The position numbers and the translations under genes are program-made. The notes below the pieces were generated by a model that did no database searches, was not told where the DNA came from, and saw only the letters and a program-made list of their open reading frames with translations. Positions 16,695 through 24,603 of a DNA stretch of 64,000 nucleotides are shown in pieces. Source of the stretch: Emticicia sp. C21 (GTDB lineage: Bacteria; Bacteroidota; Bacteroidia; Cytophagales; Spirosomataceae). The stretch spans positions 536,063-600,062 of the forward strand of contig NZ_QVMT01000001.1 of NCBI RefSeq assembly GCF_003418935.1. Direction: 5' to 3'. Every line of letters begins with the position of its first letter. Positions within the stretch are counted from its first letter, which is position 1.

Positions 16695-18122
16695 ATGCTT
16701 ACACTCGAACAACAGGTTACCCAACGTCTGACCAGATTATATATTCTTGCCCTGACAGCGGTAGCCATACTTTCGATAGCCGGACAGGTACTCATACAGG
16801 AGTCTTTAGAAGATACCCTCAACGATGCGCATGTAGTAAATATAGCCGGAAGGCAACGTATGTTGAGCCAGCGATTATCAAAGATGGCTATCTTGCTAAC
16901 CAACACGGATAGATTTTCGGAAGAGGCCAGATTTTATCAGAAAGACTTTGGCGAGACATTGGCGCTCTGGAGCAAATGCCACGAAGGGTTTCTGAAAGGG
17001 AAACTGGAAGTTGAAAGGGAAGTGGGCGTAAAAAACTCTTCGAAAATTAATCAGATGCTCCATGAGTTGAATCCGGTCTTTCTGAAAATTAAAACACAAT
17101 TAGAGTTGATTCTGAATCATCAGGCTTCTGATAAGAAAAAAGTTTTAGAGGAAATACTGACAAATGAGCGGCTTTTTCTGAATAAGATGGACCTTATTGT
17201 GTTTCAATACGATTTAGAGTCGCACGAACGGGTTAACAGAGTACGTAACATCGAGTTGTTTTTGTTTGTTCTTACTATTTCTATATTACTATTAGAGGGA
17301 TTATTGATATTTAAACCACTGGCCGCCTATATTAAAGAGGTTATTAGTAAGTTAATAAATTCAGAAGAAGCACTACAACAAAAGAACCAGGAATTGAGTA
17401 TTTCTAATCAGAAATTGACTGAAATGCAAAGAGATTTGGTGAAGATTACAGAAGAAAAATATGAATTAGTGCGAAAGGAAGACAATGTACGTTCAAGTGC
17501 ATTAATGGAGGGGCAGGAAGAAGAACGCCGGAGATTATCAAGAGAATTGCATGATGGAATTGGGCAAATGCTTACTGGACTAAGACTCCATAGCGAAAAG
17601 CTGAAAAGCCTGCCCTTTGCCAATGATAAGCAAAGAAAGACTTTTGAAGAACATAGCAAACTGATCGAAGAAACGATAGAGGCTACACGAATGGTATCGT
17701 TCAACCTGATGCCACCTATTCTGACAGATTTTGGTCTTGGTGCAGCCATTCGCTTATTAACAGAATATACAAGCCAGACCAGTAATATACAGGTAAGCTA
17801 TGAGAGTAACTACGGACAAACGAGGCTGAATAGTAATCTGGAAGTCAACCTTTACAGAATAGCACAGGAGGCCTTGAATAATATGATAAAACATTCAAAA
17901 GCCACCGAAGCGAAAGTAGTTTTAAAGAAAAACAAAGCTGACATAGAATTGAATATCAGCGATAATGGTGTGGGATTTGACGAGAAATATGTAAAAAAAG
18001 AAACTATCATCAATAACGGACTACCCAATATGCAAACCCGTGTGCGCTTATTGGGTGGACAAATGGACATACAAGCGAAATCCGCAAAAGGAACCCGGAT
18101 AACCGTGAAAATCCCGAATTAA
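16695..18122 (+). CDS. NarX-like nitrate-sensor histidine kinase (PilJ/P-box type sensor, HisKA_3)
   Basis: A 475-residue membrane kinase. A first helix (about 15-34) and a second (about 187-206) bracket a periplasmic four-helix sensor of roughly 150 residues. The sensor begins NIAGRQRMLSQRLSK (residues 49-63), the motif shared by PilJ-type N-domains and by the P-box of NarX/NarQ. After a coiled coil comes HisKA_3 with the phospho-acceptor His286 in SRELHDGIGQML, then HATPase_c with NLYRIAQEALNNMIKHS and SDNGVGFDE. It ends 1 bp before the response regulator, so the two are translationally linked. Position inside the nitrate/nitrite gene set makes nitrate the probable signal (inference). Confidence 0.88.
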   Translation: MLTLEQQVTQRLTRLYILALTAVAILSIAGQVLIQESLEDTLNDAHVVNIAGRQRMLSQRLSKMAILLTNTDRFSEEARFYQKDFGETLALWSKCHEGFLKGKLEVEREVGVKNSSKINQMLHELNPVFLKIKTQLELILNHQASDKKKVLEEILTNERLFLNKMDLIVFQYDLESHERVNRVRNIELFLFVLTISILLLEGLLIFKPLAAYIKEVISKLINSEEALQQKNQELSISNQKLTEMQRDLVKITEEKYELVRKEDNVRSSALMEGQEEERRRLSRELHDGIGQMLTGLRLHSEKLKSLPFANDKQRKTFEEHSKLIEETIEATRMVSFNLMPPILTDFGLGAAIRLLTEYTSQTSNIQVSYESNYGQTRLNSNLEVNLYRIAQEALNNMIKHSKATEAKVVLKKNKADIELNISDNGVGFDEKYVKKETIINNGLPNMQTRVRLLGGQMDIQAKSAKGTRITVKIPN

Positions 18123-18123
18123 C

Positions 18124-18780
18124 ATGGCAAATAAAATTAAACTAATGATTGTAGACGACCACGCAGTGGTTCGTAAGGGAATTATTAACCTATTAGAAGA
18201 TGAGGAAAATATTGAAATTGTCGGTGAAGCCCCTGATGGCGTAGAAGCGCTGGAAGGCATCAAAGAGCTAAAACCCAATATTGTTTTACTCGATTTATCT
18301 ATGCCCAGAATGACAGGTTTTGAGGTAGCCAAAATTATCTCACAAAAGCATTCAGCAGTACGGTCTATTATTTTTTCAATGCACAACAATCAGGAATATA
18401 TGGTGCAGGCAGTAGAGAACGGAGCGATGGGATATTTACTGAAAGATACGAGCAAAGAAGAAATACTGAAAGCATTAGATACTGTAGCCAATGGCAATAA
18501 GTACTTCCCGCCTACTGTTTCGGCTATGATTATTGATGGGTTATTGAATCAAAAGAAAAGTGGAAGTTCAACTACAAAAAAAGAAACTTCAGCCATTGTC
18601 AATGCGCTTTCCAAACAAGAGAAAGTAATACTGAACTATATAGTGGAAGGATTAAATAGTCAGGAAATATCTGAGAAGCTCAAGCTGAGCGTCCGCACCG
18701 TTTCAAATCATCGGGCAAATATTTTGCGGAAGACGCAGGTGAAGAATACGGCAGAGTTGGTGCGATTGGCGGTGGAATAA
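18124..18780 (+). CDS. NarL/LuxR-family response regulator
   Basis: A 218-residue DNA-binding regulator. The receiver domain has Asp11-Asp12, the phospho-acceptor Asp57 (NIVLLDLSMPRMTG), Ser/Thr in FSMHNN and Lys in LLKDTSKEE. The C-terminal LuxR-type HTH (about 153-213) contains SKQEKVILNYIVEGLNSQEI and LSVRTVSNHRANILRK. It pairs with the kinase directly upstream. I infer that it binds the 18-bp palindromes at 15137, 16555 and 24496, because these have 7-base halves like NarL-family sites and occur only at the nitrate-related control regions I examined. It converges on the next gene with a 3-bp gap. Confidence 0.9.
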   Translation: MANKIKLMIVDDHAVVRKGIINLLEDEENIEIVGEAPDGVEALEGIKELKPNIVLLDLSMPRMTGFEVAKIISQKHSAVRSIIFSMHNNQEYMVQAVENGAMGYLLKDTSKEEILKALDTVANGNKYFPPTVSAMIIDGLLNQKKSGSSTTKKETSAIVNALSKQEKVILNYIVEGLNSQEISEKLKLSVRTVSNHRANILRKTQVKNTAELVRLAVE

Positions 18781-18783
18781 ACC

Positions 18784-20178
18784 CTACCTGAAATTCACAC
18801 CAACCTTCAAACTATACTTATCCATATGATAAGAAAACGTATGCGTGCTTGATTTCTGGGAATTGATGGCATAGGCATAAGCAGCTTCAATCCACAAAAT
18901 CTGGCGATTGCTGACTTGCTTGCTAAAACGGTAACCTGTATAGGCATCAAAAACAGGCTTCTCAGTAAAACTGCTACCCGCCTTAAAGCCCAGAATGAAA
19001 TCCTGCATGGGTCTTACTTTATACATCAGGTCGTTCTGGATTTCGAGCACCTGCCATTTTCTAGATTCAGATTGTAAGCTTTCTACATTTACGTACTCGA
19101 ACGTATTATTATTCAGGCGAACAGGCATTTGAGTTCTGTTCACTACATTATACCTGAAATTAGACTGTGCTGAAAAATAGCTCAAGCCTACTCTATAACT
19201 TACTCTTTTGAATTTTAGTGGATAAACCGCTCCCGCCTGCAAGGCCCAACCTACTCTCCCACCATTATTCGCTCCATTGAATTGATTAATAACTGTATTG
19301 GAAAACACCCGATAATAATTCAACGAAGGAGTTATTGAAACATATACCTCACTTGGAACTTTAAAAAAGCTTTCTTCCTGCTCTTTTGGATGATACTCAG
19401 CTTCATACGCAATATGCGTATTTAATGGAATTTCATTGGCTGCAATATCACGTTTACTGGATAAATAATCTAACTCCGAAAGCCTCTCACTATCTACTGT
19501 TTTAGCAATTGCACTTTGCTGATTACCGTTTTCTTGTTCTACCCTATTTATTGATTGAAATTCTTTTCCTGGATTATCCTCGGTTACAGCAGCTACTACC
19601 TGTTTTTCAGATTCTTTTCCTTTTACTGTTTTATTCTTACCAACATCCGAAATTCTTTCTTTTTTCGTAATTAATTGATTCGATTTAGTATCGGAATCAG
19701 AGGCAATGAAAATTTTATTCTCCGACTTTCTTTTTACTTTATTATTATTCTCCGCTTTATCTTTTTGATTTTTATTTTCAATTGCTGCTTCTTTATCATT
19801 TTTAGCATCTTTGCCTACTATTACGCTGTTTATTGAGCCTTCTTCTCTTAAATTACTTTCATTCGCTTCTGATGCTGCTTTTGTGCCTTTTTTACTAATT
19901 ATTTCCGGAGACTTACTATCAGGTTTTGACTTATTTTCTTTTAATCCAACTATATCAGTTTTTTGGCGTGTACCAAGTGATTGATAAGCTACATAGCCTA
20001 TCAGCGAAAACAGCAATAAGGCTGCTACCAGTGTCCATCTTTTGAGTCTGTACATAGGCCTCTGCACTGGCGGAAGATTCGCCTCTATATCAGCCCACAG
20101 GTTATCATCAGGCATTTTATCAAAGTCATCGATATGACTCTGAAAAAGTTCTTCTATTTTATCTTTAGGCTTGTTCAT
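18784..20178 (-). CDS. Anti-sigma-like membrane protein fused to C-terminal beta-barrel-like domain
   Basis: A 464-residue protein. Residues 1-45 are acidic and cytoplasmic (EELFQSHIDDFDKMPDDNLW). A single membrane helix follows (about 47-66, WTLVAALLLFSLIGYVAY), then a long Lys/Asn/Ser/Glu-rich linker (about 70-270). The C-terminal 190 residues are beta-rich and alternate in polarity (YVSITPSLNYYRVF, GWALQAGAVYPLKF, SYRVGLSYFSAQ), as in small outer-membrane barrels. It starts 4 bp after the ECF sigma gene, the usual place of an anti-sigma factor. I infer a device spanning the periplasm that links outer-membrane state to the sigma factor. No anti-sigma zinc motif is visible. Confidence 0.6.
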   Translation of the reverse strand: MNKPKDKIEELFQSHIDDFDKMPDDNLWADIEANLPPVQRPMYRLKRWTLVAALLLFSLIGYVAYQSLGTRQKTDIVGLKENKSKPDSKSPEIISKKGTKAASEANESNLREEGSINSVIVGKDAKNDKEAAIENKNQKDKAENNNKVKRKSENKIFIASDSDTKSNQLITKKERISDVGKNKTVKGKESEKQVVAAVTEDNPGKEFQSINRVEQENGNQQSAIAKTVDSERLSELDYLSSKRDIAANEIPLNTHIAYEAEYHPKEQEESFFKVPSEVYVSITPSLNYYRVFSNTVINQFNGANNGGRVGWALQAGAVYPLKFKRVSYRVGLSYFSAQSNFRYNVVNRTQMPVRLNNNTFEYVNVESLQSESRKWQVLEIQNDLMYKVRPMQDFILGFKAGSSFTEKPVFDAYTGYRFSKQVSNRQILWIEAAYAYAINSQKSSTHTFSYHMDKYSLKVGVNFR

Positions 20179-20182
20179 TGCT

Positions 20183-20764
20183 TTATACTTGTGCCATTTT
20201 TATCGAATCTGCTGCACTATATCCCTTTTTTTTTAATTTTTCCTGTAAATACTTCTTCGCAAAAAACAATTGCGATTTCGAAGTGCCTTCTGCAATTTGC
20301 AATTGTGCAGCAATTTCAGGGTGAGTGTAACCCTCCATCACATACATATTAAATACAATTCTTGCACCGTTGGGGAGTTCTGACAATACTGAGTTTAATA
20401 CCTCCATCAATTCCTTATTATTCAATTGCATCAGAATGTCGTCATTGTTATCAAATGGCAATAATACATCATCACTTAAATCATCTATATCATCAAACTC
20501 TACTTGTTTGCGGTAATGATTGATGGCCGTGTTGACAATTATTCTCCTGACCCATGCCGAAACATCCTTCGCATCCCTTACTTCTTTTATATGTTTGAAT
20601 ACTTTAATTAAGGCTTCCTGAAAAATATCTTCAGCATCTTCACGACTATTAGCATAACGCCAGCAAACGCCAAAAAAACGACTTTTATATCGCTGATAAA
20701 AAGTCGCCTGCGCTTTGCGGTCGTTTTTCAAACAACCTCTGAATACCTCCTCGTCAGTAAGCAA
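20183..20764 (-). CDS. ECF-type RNA polymerase sigma factor
   Basis: A 193-residue sigma-70 family member. Region 2 contains RYANSREDAEDIFQEALIK, with DAEDIFQE for core binding and -10 recognition. An acidic linker (FDDIDDLSDD) follows, then region 4 with LPNGARIVFNMYVMEGYTHP and EIAAQLQIAEGTSKSQ, the HTH for -35 recognition. Its length is typical. It lies directly upstream of the membrane/barrel protein (4 bp) and downstream of a surface lipoprotein gene (41 bp). Which promoters it serves cannot be told. Regulation by the downstream product is likely from gene order. Confidence 0.92.
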   Translation of the reverse strand: MLTDEEVFRGCLKNDRKAQATFYQRYKSRFFGVCWRYANSREDAEDIFQEALIKVFKHIKEVRDAKDVSAWVRRIIVNTAINHYRKQVEFDDIDDLSDDVLLPFDNNDDILMQLNNKELMEVLNSVLSELPNGARIVFNMYVMEGYTHPEIAAQLQIAEGTSKSQLFFAKKYLQEKLKKKGYSAADSIKMAQV

Positions 20765-20805
20765 ATTTAAATATTCTTATACGTTTAAGATAGCTATGTA
20801 TTGGT

Positions 20806-21792
20806 TTAAGGCTTAATTGACACCGATACCTTTGCCTGCACAAAATGTGTTTCATCACGATACAAACCATAATTAAAAGTGTCATACCCCGAAAAACTCT
20901 TATCTGCCTGATATAAAATACCCGGTTTATCAAAGCTGGTTGTATCAATACTTATCTTGCCATTTTGCGGTTGAGCTACAATTCTGAGTGTTGCATTGCT
21001 GTACAAGGAGCAGATGACATCGTTCTGCAAAATATCAATGGCTATCTTTGAACCCAATACGTAATTTGATAGATTCAATACATCCTCTTTAATACCGTCT
21101 TTGCAGGCCTTTGGCTCAATAATAGTCAGTTCAACCGGAGCAACCGGATTTTTGGTATTGGGTATCCCTATCCGATAAAGGAAAGTATCTTCTCCTACGA
21201 AGTCTTTCTCTGCTGTGTAGACAATCTTCTGGTCCTGCAAACTTACTGTACCATGCTTTGGCGGAATTTCAATTTGTATTGAACTGATAGTAGAACAGGT
21301 CTTATCATTGCCTGTAACGTTGAGAGTGGAGGTTGATGAAGCCTCCACCACTATTCTGTCGCCAATGGCCCCAGCAAAACAGGGAAGATCTTGTGCAGAA
21401 GGAAAAATATTAAATTGTACTTCTTTATCTATCATACTACCAGATTGGGTTCTGCCTCTCAAGATGAGATTATCTTTATTAGCAGTAGTAGTACTCGTAA
21501 ACCGATAATACACCAACCCATTGTCGGTAAATTTTGCTTCCCCGTATAATGGATTCTTTGCAATACTAATCTGGCTTGCGTTTTCGAGTCCGTCTAAAGT
21601 CGTCGGATTAATCGTTATAGGGTCTTTTGTCGTATAAAAAATATCATTAGGGTTCTCCTCAACCCCCGCACCTGGATTAGTGGCAAGATTTACGTTATCG
21701 CAAGCACCCATAAGAAACCCAACCAAACAAATGCTCAGGAGCATCTGGTTAACCAATTTCTGGAATAAGAATATTTTTACCTTTCGAAACAT
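20806..21792 (-). CDS. Surface lipoprotein with tandem Big_9 / cadherin-like repeats
   Basis: A 328-residue lipoprotein. The signal peptide ends in GFLMGAC, with Cys31 as the lipidated residue. Two repeats at about 150-220 and 245-325 show the N-D…hG-x-[VI]…Y…F-x-G-x-D-[TS]-F-x-Y pattern: NVTGNDKTC with VGEDTFLYRI, and DILQNDVIC with FSGYDTFNYGL. A less regular first repeat covers about 55-125. Such Ig-like domains serve in adhesion or spacing at the cell surface. It lies between the T9SS protein and the sigma factor with short gaps (54 and 41 bp), so the four genes may form one unit. Confidence 0.8.
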   Translation of the reverse strand: MFRKVKIFLFQKLVNQMLLSICLVGFLMGACDNVNLATNPGAGVEENPNDIFYTTKDPITINPTTLDGLENASQISIAKNPLYGEAKFTDNGLVYYRFTSTTTANKDNLILRGRTQSGSMIDKEVQFNIFPSAQDLPCFAGAIGDRIVVEASSTSTLNVTGNDKTCSTISSIQIEIPPKHGTVSLQDQKIVYTAEKDFVGEDTFLYRIGIPNTKNPVAPVELTIIEPKACKDGIKEDVLNLSNYVLGSKIAIDILQNDVICSLYSNATLRIVAQPQNGKISIDTTSFDKPGILYQADKSFSGYDTFNYGLYRDETHFVQAKVSVSIKP

Positions 21793-21846
21793 GAAAGCAA
21801 AGTCTTTTTTAATGATGACACAAAAGGACAGAATGTGGTTTAAATC

Positions 21847-24285
21847 TTACTCAATAATTATTTTCCTTGTATGCTGATTAAGTTTAAGAATATATACCCC
21901 TTTATTGAATCCTTTCAGATTGATTTCATTCTGTGCCTCTGATAAGGTTTGTTGCAAAAGTGTCTTTCCTTCTATTGTTATTAACTCCAGATGCACAGGT
22001 TGTTGTTGATTTGTTTTTACTATCAGTTTATGACTAGCCGGGTTTGGATATATCTTTTCCTCCCAGAGTTCTTCGGTTGAAGTAATGGCTACCAATAATT
22101 TATCAGACACAACTGAACAGGTATTTTCTGTTACTTTCACGGTATAGTCACCAGCACCGGCATAAGTCAAAGTATTCGTGATAGCTCCGACTATGGCAGT
22201 TCCGTTGAAATACCATTGCAATTGTCCGGTGGCAGTAACAACTAACTGATTGTTTTCCTGCTTAATTGAAGGTTTGGCAGGTAGAGGGATAAAATGAATA
22301 CTTACGGCGTTAGAAGGGAAACTAGTAGCCTTGTTTTTGCTCACAATCACTTTATAAGTGCCCGATTTTGTTATGCTTAGTTTATTATCAGTGGTAATTA
22401 TTTCGTTTCCGTCATCAATTATCCATTTATAGGAATCAAAACCTTTGGAAGCAGTCAGCACGATAGTGTCTCCCTCACAGGATTGTGTATTAGGTACAAC
22501 CAATACTGGTGAATCAAGTTTTGGTAGTAGAGAAAATAGTTGTCGCCCAAGGTCAGGTGTTGAAGCCTGACAAACCGGTATACCATTTACCATTCTAAAA
22601 AAGCCTGGCAGAGAACTTTGCGGACCTTGCCATAAATCGGCCACCATTTTTGTCCCTTCTGCAGTACCGTCGGTTACCCATGGTTCATAACCGGTATCAG
22701 GGGTATAGGCTGAAAAATAGAGTTTATCACCTAAAACACCAGCATCTGGTACACGAAGGTTCTCTTGTCCCGGAATTTGCGCTTCACTCAAAAAAACAAT
22801 TGGAAAAAATAATCTAGCCGGAGATTTTAAATCAGAGACGTAAAACCTAAAATTAATACTCTCATAAATAGTACCTCTCTTATCCATTATTGCAATGATA
22901 ACTTTATTGGTTTCAAATGGATAAACGTATATCTCGGGGCCAGTAGCTATTACTACCGGATCTGTCAGAGTCGGATGCCAATAAAATAAAGTCTTATCCC
23001 GGCTACTGGCGATTGGGGTAATTGGAAATAACATTCCGCCGTTTTTCATAACTATGGCTGCTCCGGGGCCATTCCTCTCATAGTCACTTAAATCTGCTGC
23101 AAGGGCAACATCATTGCCATCAAAAACATATACGCATAATCTTGATTTATCATCCACCTGTTTAAGTGCATTAAAGTAGAATTTATTTTCATACACAAAA
23201 CTCTTGGGATAATTATCAAAATCTATATGCGGAACAATGCTTATGCCGGGTTTTTTCATAACCCCATTGTCATAAATCTGCCATTTTCTGAAATTCATGT
23301 CATAAAATAAATAACTATTGTTTATCTTCTTTCTCATACCCGGGTCTAAATCCGGATACAAACTCTTTACAAATTTTGTATTAGCAATAGTACCATCCGT
23401 AATCCACCAGTTCTCCTTGTCAAAAAAAATAATTTCCTCCTCATCAGCTAATGGAGGGAAAAATTTAGTTTCATCATCCGATTCAAATAATTTCACCAAA
23501 CCTGCTTCACTGGTTACATAAGTGGCATATTTTTTACCAGATTCATCATATTTAGAAAAGAAAACTTTTCCGTGAAAGCTAGTAAGGTAAGCTTCCTGAT
23601 TTTTATTAACAATCTCCCCATTAACTGGATTTATTATCAGGTACCTTTGACTACTAAGCAGAAAATCGGGTGCTATAGTCACTTTACAATAAAGATTCCC
23701 GGCATTCTCAATCCATCTTACATCTATTATAGAAGCATCTTCTTTTGATAAATCTATAATTTTTATCAATTCCTGGCGTGAGTCAGGATAAACTTTGAAT
23801 ATTTTCAAGAGAAGTACATTGTTATCTTTTTGTCCATAGATATAATAATAATCATTCCCGACTTTTAAGGCACTCGACCCTTCAATGAAATCTTTCGTCT
23901 CAAAGAGTTTTATCGTTTTATCACTTCCGTTAGTGACAAATTGAAGCAATGAAAAATTTTTATACATCTCTGCTTTGTCTGAACCAGTGGCTAGCCTATA
24001 AAGCAATTCATCTCCAGCTATAGACCATTCATCAAAACTGTTTGGAACTGTGGGAATGCTTGTAGAAAGATTAGTCAGAAGTTTTGTTCCTTCTTTAGTG
24101 CCGTCTGATGTGTAAAGATTAACGCCATTTTGTTCGGTAGATGTCCAAACAATTCTCTTATTCAGGTTGAATACATTATAATAGCCAATATCATAAGTAT
24201 TCCTTATAGTAGTCAGTTGTTCTTGCCCTGAAACCTTTAAACAAACCCATAAGATTAGCAAAATAGTAGTAAAACGTTTTTTCAT
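21847..24285 (-). CDS. Secreted ELWxxDGT-repeat protein with type IX secretion signal
   Basis: An 812-residue exported protein: signal peptide (MKKRFTTILLILWVCLKVSGQ) and several propeller-like repeats carrying the DGT motif (LYTSDGTKEGTKLL near 60, WWITDGTIANTKFV near 300, PWVTDGTAEGTKMVADLWQG near 550). Two Ig/PKD-like modules (about 605-730) each have a cysteine pair. The C-terminal sorting domain of about 75 residues begins EEKIYPNPASHKLIV and ends GVYILKLNQHTRKIIIE. That domain directs export by the type IX system found only in Bacteroidota. The function is probably at the cell surface, in adhesion or binding; no enzymatic motif is visible. Confidence 0.85.
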   Translation of the reverse strand: MKKRFTTILLILWVCLKVSGQEQLTTIRNTYDIGYYNVFNLNKRIVWTSTEQNGVNLYTSDGTKEGTKLLTNLSTSIPTVPNSFDEWSIAGDELLYRLATGSDKAEMYKNFSLLQFVTNGSDKTIKLFETKDFIEGSSALKVGNDYYYIYGQKDNNVLLLKIFKVYPDSRQELIKIIDLSKEDASIIDVRWIENAGNLYCKVTIAPDFLLSSQRYLIINPVNGEIVNKNQEAYLTSFHGKVFFSKYDESGKKYATYVTSEAGLVKLFESDDETKFFPPLADEEEIIFFDKENWWITDGTIANTKFVKSLYPDLDPGMRKKINNSYLFYDMNFRKWQIYDNGVMKKPGISIVPHIDFDNYPKSFVYENKFYFNALKQVDDKSRLCVYVFDGNDVALAADLSDYERNGPGAAIVMKNGGMLFPITPIASSRDKTLFYWHPTLTDPVVIATGPEIYVYPFETNKVIIAIMDKRGTIYESINFRFYVSDLKSPARLFFPIVFLSEAQIPGQENLRVPDAGVLGDKLYFSAYTPDTGYEPWVTDGTAEGTKMVADLWQGPQSSLPGFFRMVNGIPVCQASTPDLGRQLFSLLPKLDSPVLVVPNTQSCEGDTIVLTASKGFDSYKWIIDDGNEIITTDNKLSITKSGTYKVIVSKNKATSFPSNAVSIHFIPLPAKPSIKQENNQLVVTATGQLQWYFNGTAIVGAITNTLTYAGAGDYTVKVTENTCSVVSDKLLVAITSTEELWEEKIYPNPASHKLIVKTNQQQPVHLELITIEGKTLLQQTLSEAQNEINLKGFNKGVYILKLNQHTRKIIIE

Positions 24286-24457
24286 ATAGTCAAGCGTAGT
24301 TTTCTATATTGACAGCAGAATTAGCAAAACGGTTGAGAGAAATCTTGTAAATTTTATTGGCATTTAGGCCAGACCTATTATTTATTCCTATTTATTCTGC
24401 ATTAAGTACAATTCTCAAAACAGAAACATAAAATTTTCGAATTTTGCCAAATAAAAA

Positions 24458-24488
24458 TTTGCAAATTAAAATTGCATGACTATATTTG
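24458..24488 (+). promoter_or_regulatory. Candidate Bacteroidota-type promoter for nirBD
   Basis: TTTG at 24458-24461, a 19-nt spacer, then TATATTTG at 24481-24488. This is a full match to the TTTG / TAnnTTTG consensus of this phylum. Transcription would begin near 24495, immediately before or on the 18-bp palindrome at 24496-24513. The whole 318-bp gap upstream of nirB has no ORF. Confidence 0.5.
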
Positions 24489-24495
24489 AGTAGAA

Positions 24496-24513
24496 ATAAG
24501 TATTTATACTCAT
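24496..24513. promoter_or_regulatory. 18-bp palindromic operator, nirB copy
   Basis: ATAAGTA-TTTA-TACTCAT, third copy of the 7-4-7 palindrome; both halves fit the heptamer TACYYMT exactly. It lies 90 bp upstream of the nirB ATG and at +1 to about +18 of the promoter proposed at 24458. This would suit a repressor; an activator would need a different promoter downstream. Confidence 0.6.
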
Positions 24514-24545
24514 TTTCTGATTAATCAATTAACACTGTTTTTAGA

Positions 24546-24590
24546 CTGACTTGGGGGAAATTTCGGGCTAAAAACGGGCAAACGTAGGTA
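24546..24590 (+). promoter_or_regulatory. nirB leader element shared with nitrate operon
   Basis: CTGACTTGGGGG (24546-24557), 20 nt, then GCAAACGTAGGTA (24578-24590), ending 13 nt before the nirB ATG. The nitrate-operon leader carries CTGACATGGGGG, 21 nt and GCAAAACGTAGGTA in the same order. Unlike that leader, the first box here does not form a hairpin with its flanks. The G runs at 24553, 24565 and 24576 could in principle stack. Confidence 0.6.
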
Positions 24591-24603
24591 AACATAATTC
24601 AAA

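Noticed and set aside
24551-24590. G-quadruplex in the nirB leader
   Set aside because: G runs are present, but the fourth run has only two Gs and the nitrate leader copy does not keep the pattern; kept only as a remark.
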